Assembly: GCF_004217175.1 (NCBI RefSeq)
Contig: NZ_SHKI01000003.1
Coordinates: 1 to 64,000 of the forward strand
DNA from: Leucobacter luti
GTDB taxonomy: Bacteria; Actinomycetota; Actinomycetes; Actinomycetales; Microbacteriaceae
Length of the DNA stretch: 64,000 bases
Direction of reading: 5' to 3'
Part shown: in pieces, positions 44,696-54,150 of the stretch
How the letters are laid out: each line of letters begins with the position of its first letter
Numbering within the stretch: the first letter of the stretch is position 1
The notes under the pieces: generated by a model
What the model was told of the DNA's origin: nothing
Seen by the model: only the letters and a program-made list of their open reading frames with translations
Databases searched by the model: none
Translations under genes and position numbers: made by a program

Positions 44696-44865
44696 ACACG
44701 AGACACGTAAGACGGCGGATGCGGAGCAGACGGGGCGCCGGGCAAACAGGGGCAGGTGCGGGGCAAACGGGGTGCGGGGCAAACGGGGGGGGCGGGTGCG
44801 GGGCGGCCAGCGCGGCCCCGGGCGAACCGCGGAATAGCCACCGCGATCGGGCGGTTGCACCATGC

Positions 44866-45942
44866 ATGACCTCCCAGCACTCAGGCGGCGACACCCCCGC
44901 CGATCAGCTCATCCTCGGCCTCGACACCTTCGGCGACATCACGATCGCGCCCGACGGCAGCCGCTCCTCCCACGCGCAGGTGCTGCGCGACGTGGTCGCT
45001 CAGGCCGAGCTCGCCGACCGCCTCGGCGTCGACGCGATCACCCTCGGAGAGCACCACCGCGACGACTTCGCGCTGAGCTCCCCCGAGATCGCGCTCGCGG
45101 CAATCGCCGGCAAGACCGAGCGGATCCTGCTCGGCACGGGCGTGACGGTGCTCTCGAGCGACGATCCGGTGCGCGTGTACGAGCGCTTCGCGACGCTCGA
45201 CGCGGTCAGCTCCGGCCGTGCCGAGGTGATCCTGGGCCGCGGCTCGTTCACCGAGTCGTTCCCGCTCTTCGGCTACCGGTTGGAAGACTACGAGACCCTG
45301 TTCTCGGAGAAGCTTGAGCTGTTCGCCCGGCTGCGCGCCGAGGGACCCGTCACCTGGTCGGGCCGGCACCGCACCGCGCTCGTTGAGCAGGAGGTCTACC
45401 CCAAGACGGAGCAGCCACACGGCGTGAACGCCTGGATCGGGGTGGGCGGCAGCCCCCAGTCGGTGCTGCGCAGCGTGCAGATCGGGATCCCCATGATGCT
45501 CGCGATCATCGGCGGGGACCCGGCGCGCTTCCTCCCGTTCGCGGAGCTGTACCGCAGCACCCAGGACGAGCTCGGGCGCGAGCAGATGCCGCTCGGCGTG
45601 CACTCCCCCGGCCACATCGCCGCGAGCGATGAGGAAGCCCGTGAGCAGTTGTGGCCGCACTTCCGCGCGAATCGCGACCGGATCGGCGCCGAGCGCGGCT
45701 GGCCGGCCACCACCCGCGCCGAGTTTGACCGCGAGGCGGACGCCGGATCCCTCTACGTCGGCTCGCCCGAGACGGTCGCACGGCGGATCGCGTCGACCGT
45801 CAGCACGCTGGGCGCCACGCGCTTCGACCTGAAGTACGCGAACGGCACCATGCCGCACGCGCTGCTGATGCAGAGCATCGAACTGTACGGCACCGAAGTG
45901 ATCCCGCGCGTGCGGGAGCTGCTGCGCGACGAGTCGGCCTAG
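44866..45942 (+). CDS. LLM-class flavin-dependent oxidoreductase
   Basis: The 358-residue protein, started at ATG 44866 (MTSQHSGGDTPADQLILGLD), has the bacterial luciferase-like TIM barrel: AELADRLGVDAITLGEHHRD near the N-terminus, ILLGTGVTVLSSDDPVRVYE, GRAEVILGRGSFTESFPLFG and AWIGVGGSPQSVLRS. Such enzymes use reduced FMN or F420 to oxidise or reduce small molecules; which cofactor and substrate apply is not evident. No clear ribosome binding site precedes the ATG. Upstream in-frame extension runs through the repeat region and is rejected. The gene stands alone. Confidence 0.88.
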   Translation: MTSQHSGGDTPADQLILGLDTFGDITIAPDGSRSSHAQVLRDVVAQAELADRLGVDAITLGEHHRDDFALSSPEIALAAIAGKTERILLGTGVTVLSSDDPVRVYERFATLDAVSSGRAEVILGRGSFTESFPLFGYRLEDYETLFSEKLELFARLRAEGPVTWSGRHRTALVEQEVYPKTEQPHGVNAWIGVGGSPQSVLRSVQIGIPMMLAIIGGDPARFLPFAELYRSTQDELGREQMPLGVHSPGHIAASDEEAREQLWPHFRANRDRIGAERGWPATTRAEFDREADAGSLYVGSPETVARRIASTVSTLGATRFDLKYANGTMPHALLMQSIELYGTEVIPRVRELLRDESA

Positions 45943-46088
45943 CGGGCGGACCGGCCTCGCAGGCGGGAAGCGGGCCGGCGGGCCAGCCTCGGGGGCGGTG
46001 AGCGGGCCGGCGCCCCCGGGAGTGGGCCCGCGGCCCGAGCCCCGGGAACGCCCGGGCCGCGCCCGAGTCAGGCCCGGCCGCGCGCGGC

Positions 46089-47045
46089 TCAGGCGGGAGT
46101 GACGATCGCGGCCTCGTGGCGCAGCTGCTCGCCCAGCCCGTCCCCGTCGATCACGCGGAGCAGCAGCTCTGCGGCGGCCCGGCCGTACGCGCGCGGCCGC
46201 AGGTCCACCCCCACCACGCGGGCGGGCCCGGGCTCGGCGGCCATGGTCGCGAGTTCGACGCCCGCTCCCACGCCCTGCGCTTGCAGGGCGAGCGCGTGCG
46301 GCACCACGCTCTGCGCCACCCACAGGAGCGCCCCGCGGCCGGCGGCGGCCGTGTCAGTGAGCACGGCCGCGATCTCCGCGTCGCTCGGCGTCACCGGCAC
46401 CCGGTGCACGAGCGGATCAATGCCGCGCGCCGCGCACCAATCGGTGTAGCCCTCGACCACCTGCTGCGCCCACAGCGGGGCGCGCGCCTCCGAGATCGCG
46501 CCGAGCGCCGGCACCCCCGCGCCGCGGGCGGCGAGCGTGTCGAGCACCTCGGCGGTGAGGCGCCGGTGGTCGGCCGCCACCCAGGCTGCGACGCGCTCGT
46601 GCCCGTCGCCCCGGTACTCGCCCACGGCGACGATCGGCGCGGCGCCGAGGCCGGCGATGGCGGCGGGGAATGTCTTCGGGGTGGGATCGACGACCAGCAG
46701 GCCGTCGACGTGCGGCCGGGTGCCGTTCGCCGCCGCGGCAGTGCGCAGCAGCAGGTCGTGCCCGTGAGCGGCCGCCACGTCGGCGACACCGAACGCGAAC
46801 TCCATGTAGAACGCGAGCTCGCGCAGGTCGGCGGGCAGGTCGAGGCCGATCGCGCCGTGCATGCCGCCGCGCAGGCGCTGGGCGGCGCGGTTGGACACGT
46901 AGCCCATCGCTTCGGCCTGCGCGAGCACGCGCTGCCGCGTCTCATCCGAGACCCGGCCGCGGCCGTGAAGCGCAGATGAGACCGCGGTTTTAGAGATGCC
47001 GAGCGCGTGCGCGATGTCAACGATCGTCACGTCGGAGGAGGCCAT
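46089..47045 (-). CDS. LacI-family transcriptional regulator
   Basis: From ATG 47045 (MASSDVTIVDIAHALGIS) the protein has 318 residues. The N-terminal helix-turn-helix and hinge are clear (DIAHALGISKTAVSSALHGR, then VSDETRQRVLAQAEAMGYVS), followed by a periplasmic-binding-protein-like effector domain. The open frame extends 79 codons upstream through the operator region, without supporting signals. The gene is divergent from an MFS transporter and an amidohydrolase, with a perfect 20-bp palindrome between them, so it probably represses that unit in the absence of its substrate. Confidence 0.93.
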   Translation of the reverse strand: MASSDVTIVDIAHALGISKTAVSSALHGRGRVSDETRQRVLAQAEAMGYVSNRAAQRLRGGMHGAIGLDLPADLRELAFYMEFAFGVADVAAAHGHDLLLRTAAAANGTRPHVDGLLVVDPTPKTFPAAIAGLGAAPIVAVGEYRGDGHERVAAWVAADHRRLTAEVLDTLAARGAGVPALGAISEARAPLWAQQVVEGYTDWCAARGIDPLVHRVPVTPSDAEIAAVLTDTAAAGRGALLWVAQSVVPHALALQAQGVGAGVELATMAAEPGPARVVGVDLRPRAYGRAAAELLLRVIDGDGLGEQLRHEAAIVTPA

Positions 47046-47119
47046 GCGGATCAGTCTAGGGGCCGCGCCCCGCGCGGCCCCAGTTTGCGCGCTCCCCGCG
47101 ATCCGGGTAGGTTTTCCGA

Positions 47120-47139
47120 GTGCGGGAACGTTCCCGCAC
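47120..47139. promoter_or_regulatory. LacI-type operator, perfect palindrome
   Basis: GTGCGGGAACGTTCCCGCAC is identical to its reverse complement and has the central CG typical of LacI-family sites. It lies between the divergent LacI gene (starting at 47045) and the MFS gene (starting at 47298). Confidence 0.8.
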
Positions 47140-47297
47140 CGGGTCGCAGTCGCGTGTACGCGGCGGCACCGCACCGGATCGCAGCCGCCCTCACGCGGCG
47201 GCACCACATCGCAGCCGCGTTCGCACGGCCGCACCGCACCACACCGCAGCGGCACCGCGCCGCTAGCCGGCCCCACCCGCACGACAAAGGAGTCCCC

Positions 47298-48566
47298 GTG
47301 TCCGCAGCCACATCGAAAGCCCCCAGCGGGCTCGCCACACTCACCGCACGCGTTGTCATGGGATTCGTGGGCACCTGGGTCTTCGCCCTCATGGCGGCAA
47401 ACCTCGTGCCAGTGCTCATCGCCGCGATGGTGCAGGATCTCGGCGTCGACATCGCCACCGCGGGCGCCCTCGCCACGGGCATGACCGCCGGATCGGCGAT
47501 CGCCATGTTCGTGACTACCCGCTTCATCGCCAACGCCGACCGCGCGCGCCTCGGCCGCCTCGGCCTCGTCGCGATGATTCTCGGCTACGGCCTCGCCGCC
47601 GCGCTCCTAACCACGCCGGCGGTGATGGGCGGGCTGATGCTCGGCGGAATCGGTGCCGGCATCATGATCGCCACGGGCACCGCTGCCGCGTCCTCCACCC
47701 AGAACCCCGACAAGACCGTCACCACGGTCATGGTGATCAACCGGCTCGGCGCCACCGCACTGCTGGCGATCGCGCCCCTGTTCCACAACGATCTCCGCTC
47801 GGTGCTCATCGTCATCACCGCCCTCGGCGTGCTCGGCCTCATCCTCGCGGGCGGCCTCCCGAACCTCCCCGGCACCGGCGCGAACGCGGCGAGCACCGCG
47901 GCCGCGGCACCGAGCACCGGCAGCAGCACCGCCGAGCGCGCGCTCTCCGCGACCACGATCATCCTCGCGATCTCGATGTGTCTGTGGTCGCTCACCGAGG
48001 ACATGGTCTACTCGATGACCAGCGTGCTCGCCACGCAGGCCGGGATCACCCCCGAGACGTCGAGCGCGCTGCTCGCCGGCAAGGTGGGCGGCGGCCTCAT
48101 CGGCGCGCTCCTCGCACCGCTCGCGCTGCGCTGGATCGGCCGCAGCTGGTCGCTCGTGATCATCATCGCAGTGAGCACGATCACGAAGTTCATCATGATC
48201 ACGAGCGGATCCGCCGTCGCGTACGGCACCTCAATCATCGTGTGGGGCGTGATGTACGGCGCGATCCTCGTGCTCGTCACCGGCCTCGCGGCGGTCATGG
48301 ACGTGACGGGCCGCGTGGGCGTGATCGTCTCCGGCTTCTACCTCGCCGGAGTCGCGTTCGGCCCGCTCATCGGCGGCCAGCTCGTGGGAACCCTCAGCCC
48401 GCTGCAGTACGCGCTCGTGGTCACCGCGCCGAGCGTGCTGTTCGGTGCCGCGCTGTTCGTCATCTCGCGCAGCCGCCGCAAGTTCGAGGACGGCAACACC
48501 ACGGCGGTCGTCGTGGCCGAACCGGCCGCGGCCCACAACGACGCGGCACCGGCCGGGCGCGCATAG
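47298..48566 (+). CDS. MFS transporter
   Basis: From GTG 47298 (AAAGGAG 5 bases upstream) the protein has 422 residues with twelve predicted helices in two halves joined by an Ala/Ser/Thr-rich cytoplasmic loop near residue 200. The motif between helices 2 and 3, RFIANADRARLGRLG, is the MFS loop motif. The substrate is unknown; the amidohydrolase gene 33 bases downstream suggests uptake of an amide-containing or carbamoylated compound. Control by the divergent LacI regulator through the palindrome at 47120 is likely. The frame is open far upstream, but no start there has a ribosome binding site. Confidence 0.9.
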   Translation: MSAATSKAPSGLATLTARVVMGFVGTWVFALMAANLVPVLIAAMVQDLGVDIATAGALATGMTAGSAIAMFVTTRFIANADRARLGRLGLVAMILGYGLAAALLTTPAVMGGLMLGGIGAGIMIATGTAAASSTQNPDKTVTTVMVINRLGATALLAIAPLFHNDLRSVLIVITALGVLGLILAGGLPNLPGTGANAASTAAAAPSTGSSTAERALSATTIILAISMCLWSLTEDMVYSMTSVLATQAGITPETSSALLAGKVGGGLIGALLAPLALRWIGRSWSLVIIIAVSTITKFIMITSGSAVAYGTSIIVWGVMYGAILVLVTGLAAVMDVTGRVGVIVSGFYLAGVAFGPLIGGQLVGTLSPLQYALVVTAPSVLFGAALFVISRSRRKFEDGNTTAVVVAEPAAAHNDAAPAGRA

Positions 48567-48599
48567 CCCGCGAGGGCGCACCGAGAATCAGGAGCACGC

Positions 48600-50216
48600 A
48601 TGCACACACCACAGCTCGCCGAGCGCATCGTCGTCGCGGATCGGGTCCACACCTTCGCCGACGCCCCCTCGGGGGCCAGCCCCGCAACGGCGGTCGCGAT
48701 CGCGGCCGGCCGGGTGATCGCCGTCGGCACCCCGGAATCGCTCACGGACTTCACCGGCCCCGACACGGTCATTGATGCCCACGCCGGCGCGACGATCGTG
48801 CCAGGCCTGGTCGACGGCCACACCCACATCGTGTTTGGCCTTGAGCTGACGCGCGGTGTGCAGCTCACCGACCTCTCGCTCGCGGAGGCGCGCGAACGGC
48901 TCGCGATCGCCGCGGCCGCCGCCGCGCCCGACGAGTGGGTGTTCGGCTGGGGCGTCGATCCGAATATCTTCAGCGCGACTGGCTTTTCCGGCCGGATCTT
49001 CGACGAGGCGACCGGCGGTCGGCCGATGTTCCTCCGGATGCGCGACGCGCACTCGGCGGTGATCAACAGCGCCGCGATCGCCCTGGTCGGCCTCACCGGC
49101 GCCGAGACGTTCAAGGACGAGTCGGCGGTGGGCGTCGACGAGAGCGGCGCCCCCACCGGGTACCTCCTTGAGCTCGCCGCGATGACCCTTGTGCTGGATC
49201 GCGTGCCCGTCGAGCCGCTCGCCGAGCGCGCCGAGCGCCTCGCCGCGGTGCTCGCCGGAATGGCCGCGAGCGGGATCACCGGCACCCACGTGATGGACTT
49301 CCACCCCGGGAGCCAGGAGGTGCTTGAGCTCCTCGAATCGCGGGGCGACCTGCCCGTGCGGCTGCGGTTCTCGCCGATGGTGCCGCCCGGCGCCGACGAC
49401 GCAGTGCTGGCCGAGTACGCCGCGCTGCAGGGGCTGCACGGCCGGCGCTGGCGCGTTGAGGGCGTGAAATTTATGATCGATGGCACCGTCGACAACGGCT
49501 CGGCGTGGCTCGCCGAGCCCGACTGCTACGGGGAGGGAGTCCGCTCGATCTGGACCGATCCCGAGGCGTATCGGCGCGCGCTCCGATTCTTTGCGGAGCG
49601 CGGGATCGCGACGGCAACACACGCGATCGGCGACCGCGGGGTGTCGTTCGTGCTCGATGCGATCGAGTCGCTCGGCGACGTGGCCGGGAAGGCCGCGCAC
49701 CGGATCGAGCACATCGAGACGATCCCGGACGACACCGTGCCGCGCTTCGCCGCGCTCGGCGTCGCCGCGAGCATGCAGCCGATCCACGGTACCCGCCACA
49801 CGCGCGCAGACCGGAGCGACAACTGGTCGATCCGGCTGGGCGCCGAGCGCGCGGGGCACGGCTGGCGCTGTAAGGACCTGCGCGACTCCGGGGCGGTGCT
49901 CGCGCTGGGCAGCGACTGGCCCGTCACCCCCTACGATCCGCGCGAGATGATGGCCGAGACGGTGCTGCGCTTCCCACTGGCCCGCCCCGAACTCGCCCCG
50001 GTGCAGCCCGAGCAGGCGCTCACGGTGCGAGAGGCGCTCGAGGGGTACACCGTGCACGCGGCGCGGGCGATCGGTGCGGTGGACGAGGGCACGCTGACGT
50101 CCGGGGCCCGCGCGGCCATCACGGTGTTCGCCAGGGATCCGCTCGCGCTCACCGCGCAAGAGCTCGCGGCGGTTGCCGTGCGCGCCACCTACGTCGACGG
50201 CGTGCCCGTCAGCTAG
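48600..50216 (+). CDS. YtcJ-type amidohydrolase (amidohydrolase family 3)
   Basis: The 538-residue enzyme has the family 3 pattern: VDGHTHIVFG (metal-binding H-x-H), FMIDGTVDNGSAWL with the modified-Lys/Asp region, THAIGDRGVSFVLDAI, RIEHIETIPDD (His) and LGSDWPVTPYDPREMM (final Asp). Members hydrolyse N-acyl, formamide or carbamate-type bonds. AGGAG lies 5 bases before the ATG. It follows the MFS gene by 33 bases and is surely co-transcribed, so import and hydrolysis of one compound are coupled. A strong hairpin follows the stop. Confidence 0.92.
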   Translation: MHTPQLAERIVVADRVHTFADAPSGASPATAVAIAAGRVIAVGTPESLTDFTGPDTVIDAHAGATIVPGLVDGHTHIVFGLELTRGVQLTDLSLAEARERLAIAAAAAAPDEWVFGWGVDPNIFSATGFSGRIFDEATGGRPMFLRMRDAHSAVINSAAIALVGLTGAETFKDESAVGVDESGAPTGYLLELAAMTLVLDRVPVEPLAERAERLAAVLAGMAASGITGTHVMDFHPGSQEVLELLESRGDLPVRLRFSPMVPPGADDAVLAEYAALQGLHGRRWRVEGVKFMIDGTVDNGSAWLAEPDCYGEGVRSIWTDPEAYRRALRFFAERGIATATHAIGDRGVSFVLDAIESLGDVAGKAAHRIEHIETIPDDTVPRFAALGVAASMQPIHGTRHTRADRSDNWSIRLGAERAGHGWRCKDLRDSGAVLALGSDWPVTPYDPREMMAETVLRFPLARPELAPVQPEQALTVREALEGYTVHAARAIGAVDEGTLTSGARAAITVFARDPLALTAQELAAVAVRATYVDGVPVS

Positions 50217-50254
50217 CAGGGGCGCCTGCGCAGCGCGCGCGAGCAGCACACGCC

Positions 50255-50285
50255 AGGGGCGGGGTGCCAGTGGCACCCCGCCCCT
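50255..50285. terminator. Bidirectional terminator hairpin
   Basis: GGGGCGGGGTGCC pairs perfectly with GGCACCCCGCCCC around AGT (stem about 50256-50284). It lies between the convergent YtcJ-type and C45-type genes. It is followed by TTCCT on the plus strand. Confidence 0.8.
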
Positions 50286-50414
50286 TCCTGTGCGTCACGA
50301 CGCGCAGCCGCGGCCGCCCAGCGCCCAGCGGTTCAGCGGCGGCGCTGAGCAGCCACCCGCACACCGGCGCTCAGCAGCGCAGCAGCGCACCGGCGCCCAG
50401 CGCGCCCGCGTCGG

Positions 50415-51479
50415 CTACGCGGTCAGCGTGCGCCAGGCCCCCGTCGCGGCGTCCGTCGGCATCCCGTCGAGGATGCGGATCGTGTGCGCGTCGGGGTCAG
50501 TGACGATCGTCGCGAGCGTCGCCCAGCGCTCGCCGAACTCCTTCGACATGTCTGCCACGCAGGTGAGCGGCGGCTGCCCCTCCCCCGACACGAGCAGCTC
50601 GATCATCTCGGCGGTCGCGCTCGGCAGCCCGCCACCGAGACGCTCGCGCACCAGCGCGAGGCGCTCGGACGAGTCGGGCTCGTAGACCTCGCTCTTCTGG
50701 CTCGCCAGCGGGGTCTCGTGCTGGAAGTGGTTGGTGCGCTGCACCGATCCGGCAACCTCGGGGATCGGGAAGATCCCCGCCGGGCTGATCTCCACCGACA
50801 CGGCACCGGTCGCGTCGACCATGGTGAACGCCGATGACGAGGTGATCGGCGCGGCGCGGATCAGCTCGATCGCCTCGGCGATCGTGGCGCACTCGGTGAG
50901 CACCACGCTCGACAGCACGTGCATCGGCACGCCCTGCGCGTGGTCCTCGCGGTGTCCCAAGATATTGAAGTGCAGGCCGAGGCCGGCCTCGTTGACGCCG
51001 ATCTTGCTGACGATGCCCTGCTCGGTGAGCCCCACGTAGCGGTAGCCCGGTCCCGTGACCTCGTGCGTGTGCCAGAACGAGTCGAACTCGATGTGCCAGT
51101 CCCAGGTCTGCACCCCGAAGCGGTGCCCATCGATCACGGCGGTCACCGTGGAGCACTCGCTCGATGCCCGCGGGCTCATCGCGATGATCTCGGTGCGCGC
51201 GTTCAGCGACACGATCTGGCTCAGCTTCAGCCCCGCACCCTCGGCGATCCCGGAGAGCTCCTCGACGACCGCGGGGCGCCAGGTGGCGAGAGTCTCGAGC
51301 ACACGCTCCACCCCGGCTTCCTGCTGATCCGCGGTAACGCCGAGCGTGCGGAACAGGCCCTCGTAGTTCGCGTAGGCGTCGGCGAGCGTTGCGCGCAGCG
51401 CGGTTCCGCGCGCAACGCCCAGCTCCCGCCGCGTCGCGCCGCTGAGGTCAAGGTGGAGTCGGGTGGTCTTCTCGGTCAT
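50415..51479 (-). CDS. C45-type autoproteolytic acyltransferase/hydrolase
   Basis: The 354-residue protein resembles the acyl-CoA:6-aminopenicillanate acyltransferase (AAT, peptidase family C45) group: N-terminal helical part, LSQIVSLNARTEI, then ASSECSTVTAV, whose cysteine (near residue 102) is the expected site of self-cleavage and the new N-terminal nucleophile. VQTWDWHIEF, GIVSKIGVNEAGLGLHFN and RTNHFQHETPLAS are further family elements. Such Ntn-hydrolases cleave amide bonds of N-acyl compounds. I start at ATG 51479; GTG 51533 would add 18 residues. It is the last gene of the second peptide-type transporter operon, 57 bases after the OppF-type ATPase, suggesting it acts on the imported amide. 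Confidence 0.83.
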   Translation of the reverse strand: MTEKTTRLHLDLSGATRRELGVARGTALRATLADAYANYEGLFRTLGVTADQQEAGVERVLETLATWRPAVVEELSGIAEGAGLKLSQIVSLNARTEIIAMSPRASSECSTVTAVIDGHRFGVQTWDWHIEFDSFWHTHEVTGPGYRYVGLTEQGIVSKIGVNEAGLGLHFNILGHREDHAQGVPMHVLSSVVLTECATIAEAIELIRAAPITSSSAFTMVDATGAVSVEISPAGIFPIPEVAGSVQRTNHFQHETPLASQKSEVYEPDSSERLALVRERLGGGLPSATAEMIELLVSGEGQPPLTCVADMSKEFGERWATLATIVTDPDAHTIRILDGMPTDAATGAWRTLTA

Positions 51480-51536
51480 CTCTCGTTCTTTCGTGGGTGC
51501 GGGGCTCGCGAGCGAACCCGATCGTTCAGACACGGC

Positions 51537-52367
51537 TTAGCCCTCGGCGCCAAGCAGCGCGTCCCGCAGGCCGCGCTGTGGCTTCCAACCGGGCCGCGGC
51601 GCCGAGGCGATGAGCAGCTTCGTGTACGGTTCCTGCGGGTCGTCGAGCACGGTCGAGACCGGGCCGCGCTCGATGATGCGGCCGTGGCGCATCACCACCA
51701 CATCGTCGGCGATGTCGCGCACCACCGACAGATCGTGGGTGATGAAGAGGTAGGACAGCCCGTGCTCCTCGCGCAGCCGCTTCAGCAGCTCAAGCACCTG
51801 CGCCTGCACCGACACGTCGAGCGCCGAGACGGCCTCGTCGAGCACGATGATCTTCGGCTCGGCCGCCAGCGCCCGGGCGATCGCTACGCGCTGCTTCTGG
51901 CCCCCGGAGAGCGCCGCCGGCTTCGCGTCGGCGTGCCGCTCGGTGAGGCCGACCTCGGCGAAGAGTTCGAGCACGCGAGCGCGGCGACCGGCGGCGTCGA
52001 GGTCCGGGCGGTGCGCGCGGAGCATCTCGTCGATCGTGACGCTCACGGGGAGGGAACGATTCAGCGATCCCTGCGGATCCTGGAACACCATCTGCACCAG
52101 CTTCGCGCGCTCCCGCAGCTGCCGCCGCGCGGTGGTCGGCTTCACCTCGGTGCCCGCGATCCGCACGGTCCCGGCGTCGGCCGATTCGAGGCCCACGATC
52201 ACGCGAGCGAGCGTCGATTTGCCGGAGCCGGACTCGCCGACCACGGCGAGGCAGGTGCCCTCGCGAAGCTCGCAGCGCACGTTGTCGAGCGCGGTCACAC
52301 TCGACTTGCGCCCCAGGTGAAAGGTGCGGGTGAGGCCCTGCGCCTCAATGATCGGGGTGTCGCTCAT
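51537..52367 (-). CDS. Peptide-type ABC transporter ATPase (DppF/OppF-like)
   Basis: The 276-residue ATPase has Walker [12 protein letters not shown], the OppF marker [17 protein letters not shown], signature [15 protein letters not shown], Walker [14 protein letters not shown] and the H-loop THDLSVV. It energises the transporter with its DppD-type partner, whose gene overlaps its start by 4 bases. The C45-type hydrolase follows. Confidence 0.96.
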   Translation of the reverse strand: MSDTPIIEAQGLTRTFHLGRKSSVTALDNVRCELREGTCLAVVGESGSGKSTLARVIVGLESADAGTVRIAGTEVKPTTARRQLRERAKLVQMVFQDPQGSLNRSLPVSVTIDEMLRAHRPDLDAAGRRARVLELFAEVGLTERHADAKPAALSGGQKQRVAIARALAAEPKIIVLDEAVSALDVSVQAQVLELLKRLREEHGLSYLFITHDLSVVRDIADDVVVMRHGRIIERGPVSTVLDDPQEPYTKLLIASAPRPGWKPQRGLRDALLGAEG

Positions 52368-53215
52368 GCGTCCGCCTCCTCGTCGCTGCCGGCACCCGGC
52401 GCGGCGCTCGGCGCGGTGGCCGGGTGCCCGTCCGGATAGAGCATTGGGCGCGCCGCCATGAGCGCGCGGGTGTACTCGGTCTTCGGTCGGTCGCGGATGT
52501 CCTCGGGGGTGCCGATCTCAAGGATCTCCCCGTCCTTCATCACCGCGAGCCGATCGCACACGGCGGCCGCGAGGTCGAGGTCGTGGGTCACGAAGATCAT
52601 CGAGAGGCCGTGCTCGCGACGCATCTCGTCGAGGATCGCGACCACCTCCGCCTGCGTGGTCACGTCGAGCGCGGTGGTCGGCTCGTCGGCGAGCAGCAGC
52701 TTCGGATCGCCCGAGATCGCCCCGGCGATCACCACGCGCTGCAGCATGCCGCCGGAGAGCTGGTGCGGGTACGAGTTCAGCACGCGCTCGGTGTCGGCGA
52801 TCCCCACCTGCCGGAGGAGGTCGGCGGCGCGCTCGCGGGCGTCTGCCCGGCTCATGTTGCGCGCGTCGCTCATCCCCTCGACGAGGTAGCGGCCCACGGG
52901 CAGCACCGGGTTGAGGGTGCCGTGCGGGTTCTGCGCGATCAGCGCGAGGTCGTTCGCCCGGATCCGGCGCAGCTCTTCGCCGCTCGCCGCGAGCATGTCG
53001 GTGCCGTCGAGCTCGATTGCACCCTCGACGCGCGCGCCGGAGGGCTCGATCCCGAGGATGCACTTCAGGGTCATCGACTTTCCGGATCCGGATTCGCCAA
53101 CGAGTCCAATTGCCTCGCCGGCCGCGAGCGTGATCGAGTTCCCGTGCAGGATCTCGGTCTCACGCCCGGTGTCCGGATCGGTGACGGTGAGTACGAGGCC
53201 GTCGATCTTCAGCAT
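52364..53215 (-). CDS. Peptide-type ABC transporter ATPase (DppD/OppD-like)
   Basis: The 283-residue ATPase has Walker [13 protein letters not shown], the DppD-type segment ALIAQNPHGTLNPVLPVG, signature LSGGMLQRVVIAGAI, Walker B LLADEPTTALDV and H-loop THDLDLA. The signature carries M-L in place of the usual Q-R pair, a variation seen in nickel/opine-type members. Its ATG shares one base with the permease stop codon (TGATG). Confidence 0.95.
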   Translation of the reverse strand: MLKIDGLVLTVTDPDTGRETEILHGNSITLAAGEAIGLVGESGSGKSMTLKCILGIEPSGARVEGAIELDGTDMLAASGEELRRIRANDLALIAQNPHGTLNPVLPVGRYLVEGMSDARNMSRADARERAADLLRQVGIADTERVLNSYPHQLSGGMLQRVVIAGAISGDPKLLLADEPTTALDVTTQAEVVAILDEMRREHGLSMIFVTHDLDLAAAVCDRLAVMKDGEILEIGTPEDIRDRPKTEYTRALMAARPMLYPDGHPATAPSAAPGAGSDEEADA

Positions 53216-54150
53216 CAGCGCGTCCTTCCCGCGGCGCGACGGCCGCCCAGCTGCTCACCGACGTACCCGAACGCCGCGACGGTGATGACGATCATGAGGC
53301 CCGCGAAGATGCTCTGCTCCCAGAAGCCCTGCTGCAGCGAGGCCTGCCCGTTCGAGACCATGAGGCCCCAGTCGGGGGTGGGGGGCTGCACGCCGAGGCC
53401 GAGGAACGAGAGCGCGGCGAGCTCGATCATTGCGTACCCGAAGTTGATGGTCATGCCGGTCAGGATCTGTGTGCGCACGTTCGGGAGGATGTGCCGCACC
53501 GTGATGAAGAAGCCGGAGATTCCCTGCAGCTGCGCCGAGGCGACGTAGGGCAGGTTGCGCTCGCGCAGCGCGACCGAGCGGATCACGCGCGCCGAGTACG
53601 GGGTGAAGCCGATCGCGAGCGCCACCGAGGCGGTGAGCAGCGACGGTCCGAAGATCGCGATGGCGAGGATCGCGAGGAGCATGTTGGGGAACGCGAACAG
53701 AATGTCGAGCACCCGGCTGATGATCGCGTCGACCTTGCCGCCGAACCACACCGCGGTGAGTGCCAGCGTCGTGGCGAGCGCAGCCGTGATCACGATCACG
53801 ATCGTGGGGCCGATGAGGCTCGTCCGGGCACCCCAGATGATGCGGGACAGAATGTCGCGGCCCGACTGGTCGGTGCCCATGAGGTGCGCGAGGCTCCACG
53901 CCTCGTGGCGGGCGGTCACGCTGCCCTCAAACGGGTCGTATGGCGCGATCACCGGGGCGAAGATCGCCATGAGCACGACGAGGATGATCACCGCGAGGCT
54001 CACCATCCCCACCGGCCCGAGACGGCGGCGCAGGAGGCGCCACCCCGAGGTGGGCACGTCGTTGCGGTGCTTGCGCAGCAGCTGCACGGAGACCGTGTCC
54101 TGCGCGCGGGTGTTGCGGTCTGGACTCCGCGTGAATCGTTGCTCGGTCAT
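53215..54150 (-). CDS. Peptide-type ABC transporter permease (DppC-like)
   Basis: From ATG 54150 (MTEQRFTRSPDRNTRAQDTV) the protein has 311 residues: a 40-residue cytoplasmic N-terminus, then six helices, with the markers HLMGTDQSGRDILSRIIWGA and the EAA loop YVASAQLQGISGFFITVRHI. The C-terminal FLGLGVQPPTPDWGLM is typical of DppC. ATGA overlap with dppB shows coupling. An upstream in-frame extension reads through the dppB gene and is rejected. Confidence 0.95.
   Translation of the reverse strand: MTEQRFTRSPDRNTRAQDTVSVQLLRKHRNDVPTSGWRLLRRRLGPVGMVSLAVIILVVLMAIFAPVIAPYDPFEGSVTARHEAWSLAHLMGTDQSGRDILSRIIWGARTSLIGPTIVIVITAALATTLALTAVWFGGKVDAIISRVLDILFAFPNMLLAILAIAIFGPSLLTASVALAIGFTPYSARVIRSVALRERNLPYVASAQLQGISGFFITVRHILPNVRTQILTGMTINFGYAMIELAALSFLGLGVQPPTPDWGLMVSNGQASLQQGFWEQSIFAGLMIVITVAAFGYVGEQLGGRRAAGRTR

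Larger units (their letters stand above)
44226..44865. other. Gene-free interval with paired 90-base repeats
   Basis: No convincing gene lies in these 640 bases. The interval contains the two copies of a 90-base repeat listed separately and, at about 44740-44800, short tandem units of GGTGCGGGGCAAACGG. Open frames here are low-complexity readings of both strands. The promoter of the downstream flavin-dependent oxidoreductase must lie near the right end. Confidence 0.65.

Noticed and set aside
44470-44865. N-terminal extension of the flavin-dependent oxidoreductase
   Set aside because: The frame is open, but it reads through a 90-base repeat and G-rich tandem units and gives a low-complexity leader; the family N-terminus begins just after ATG 44866.
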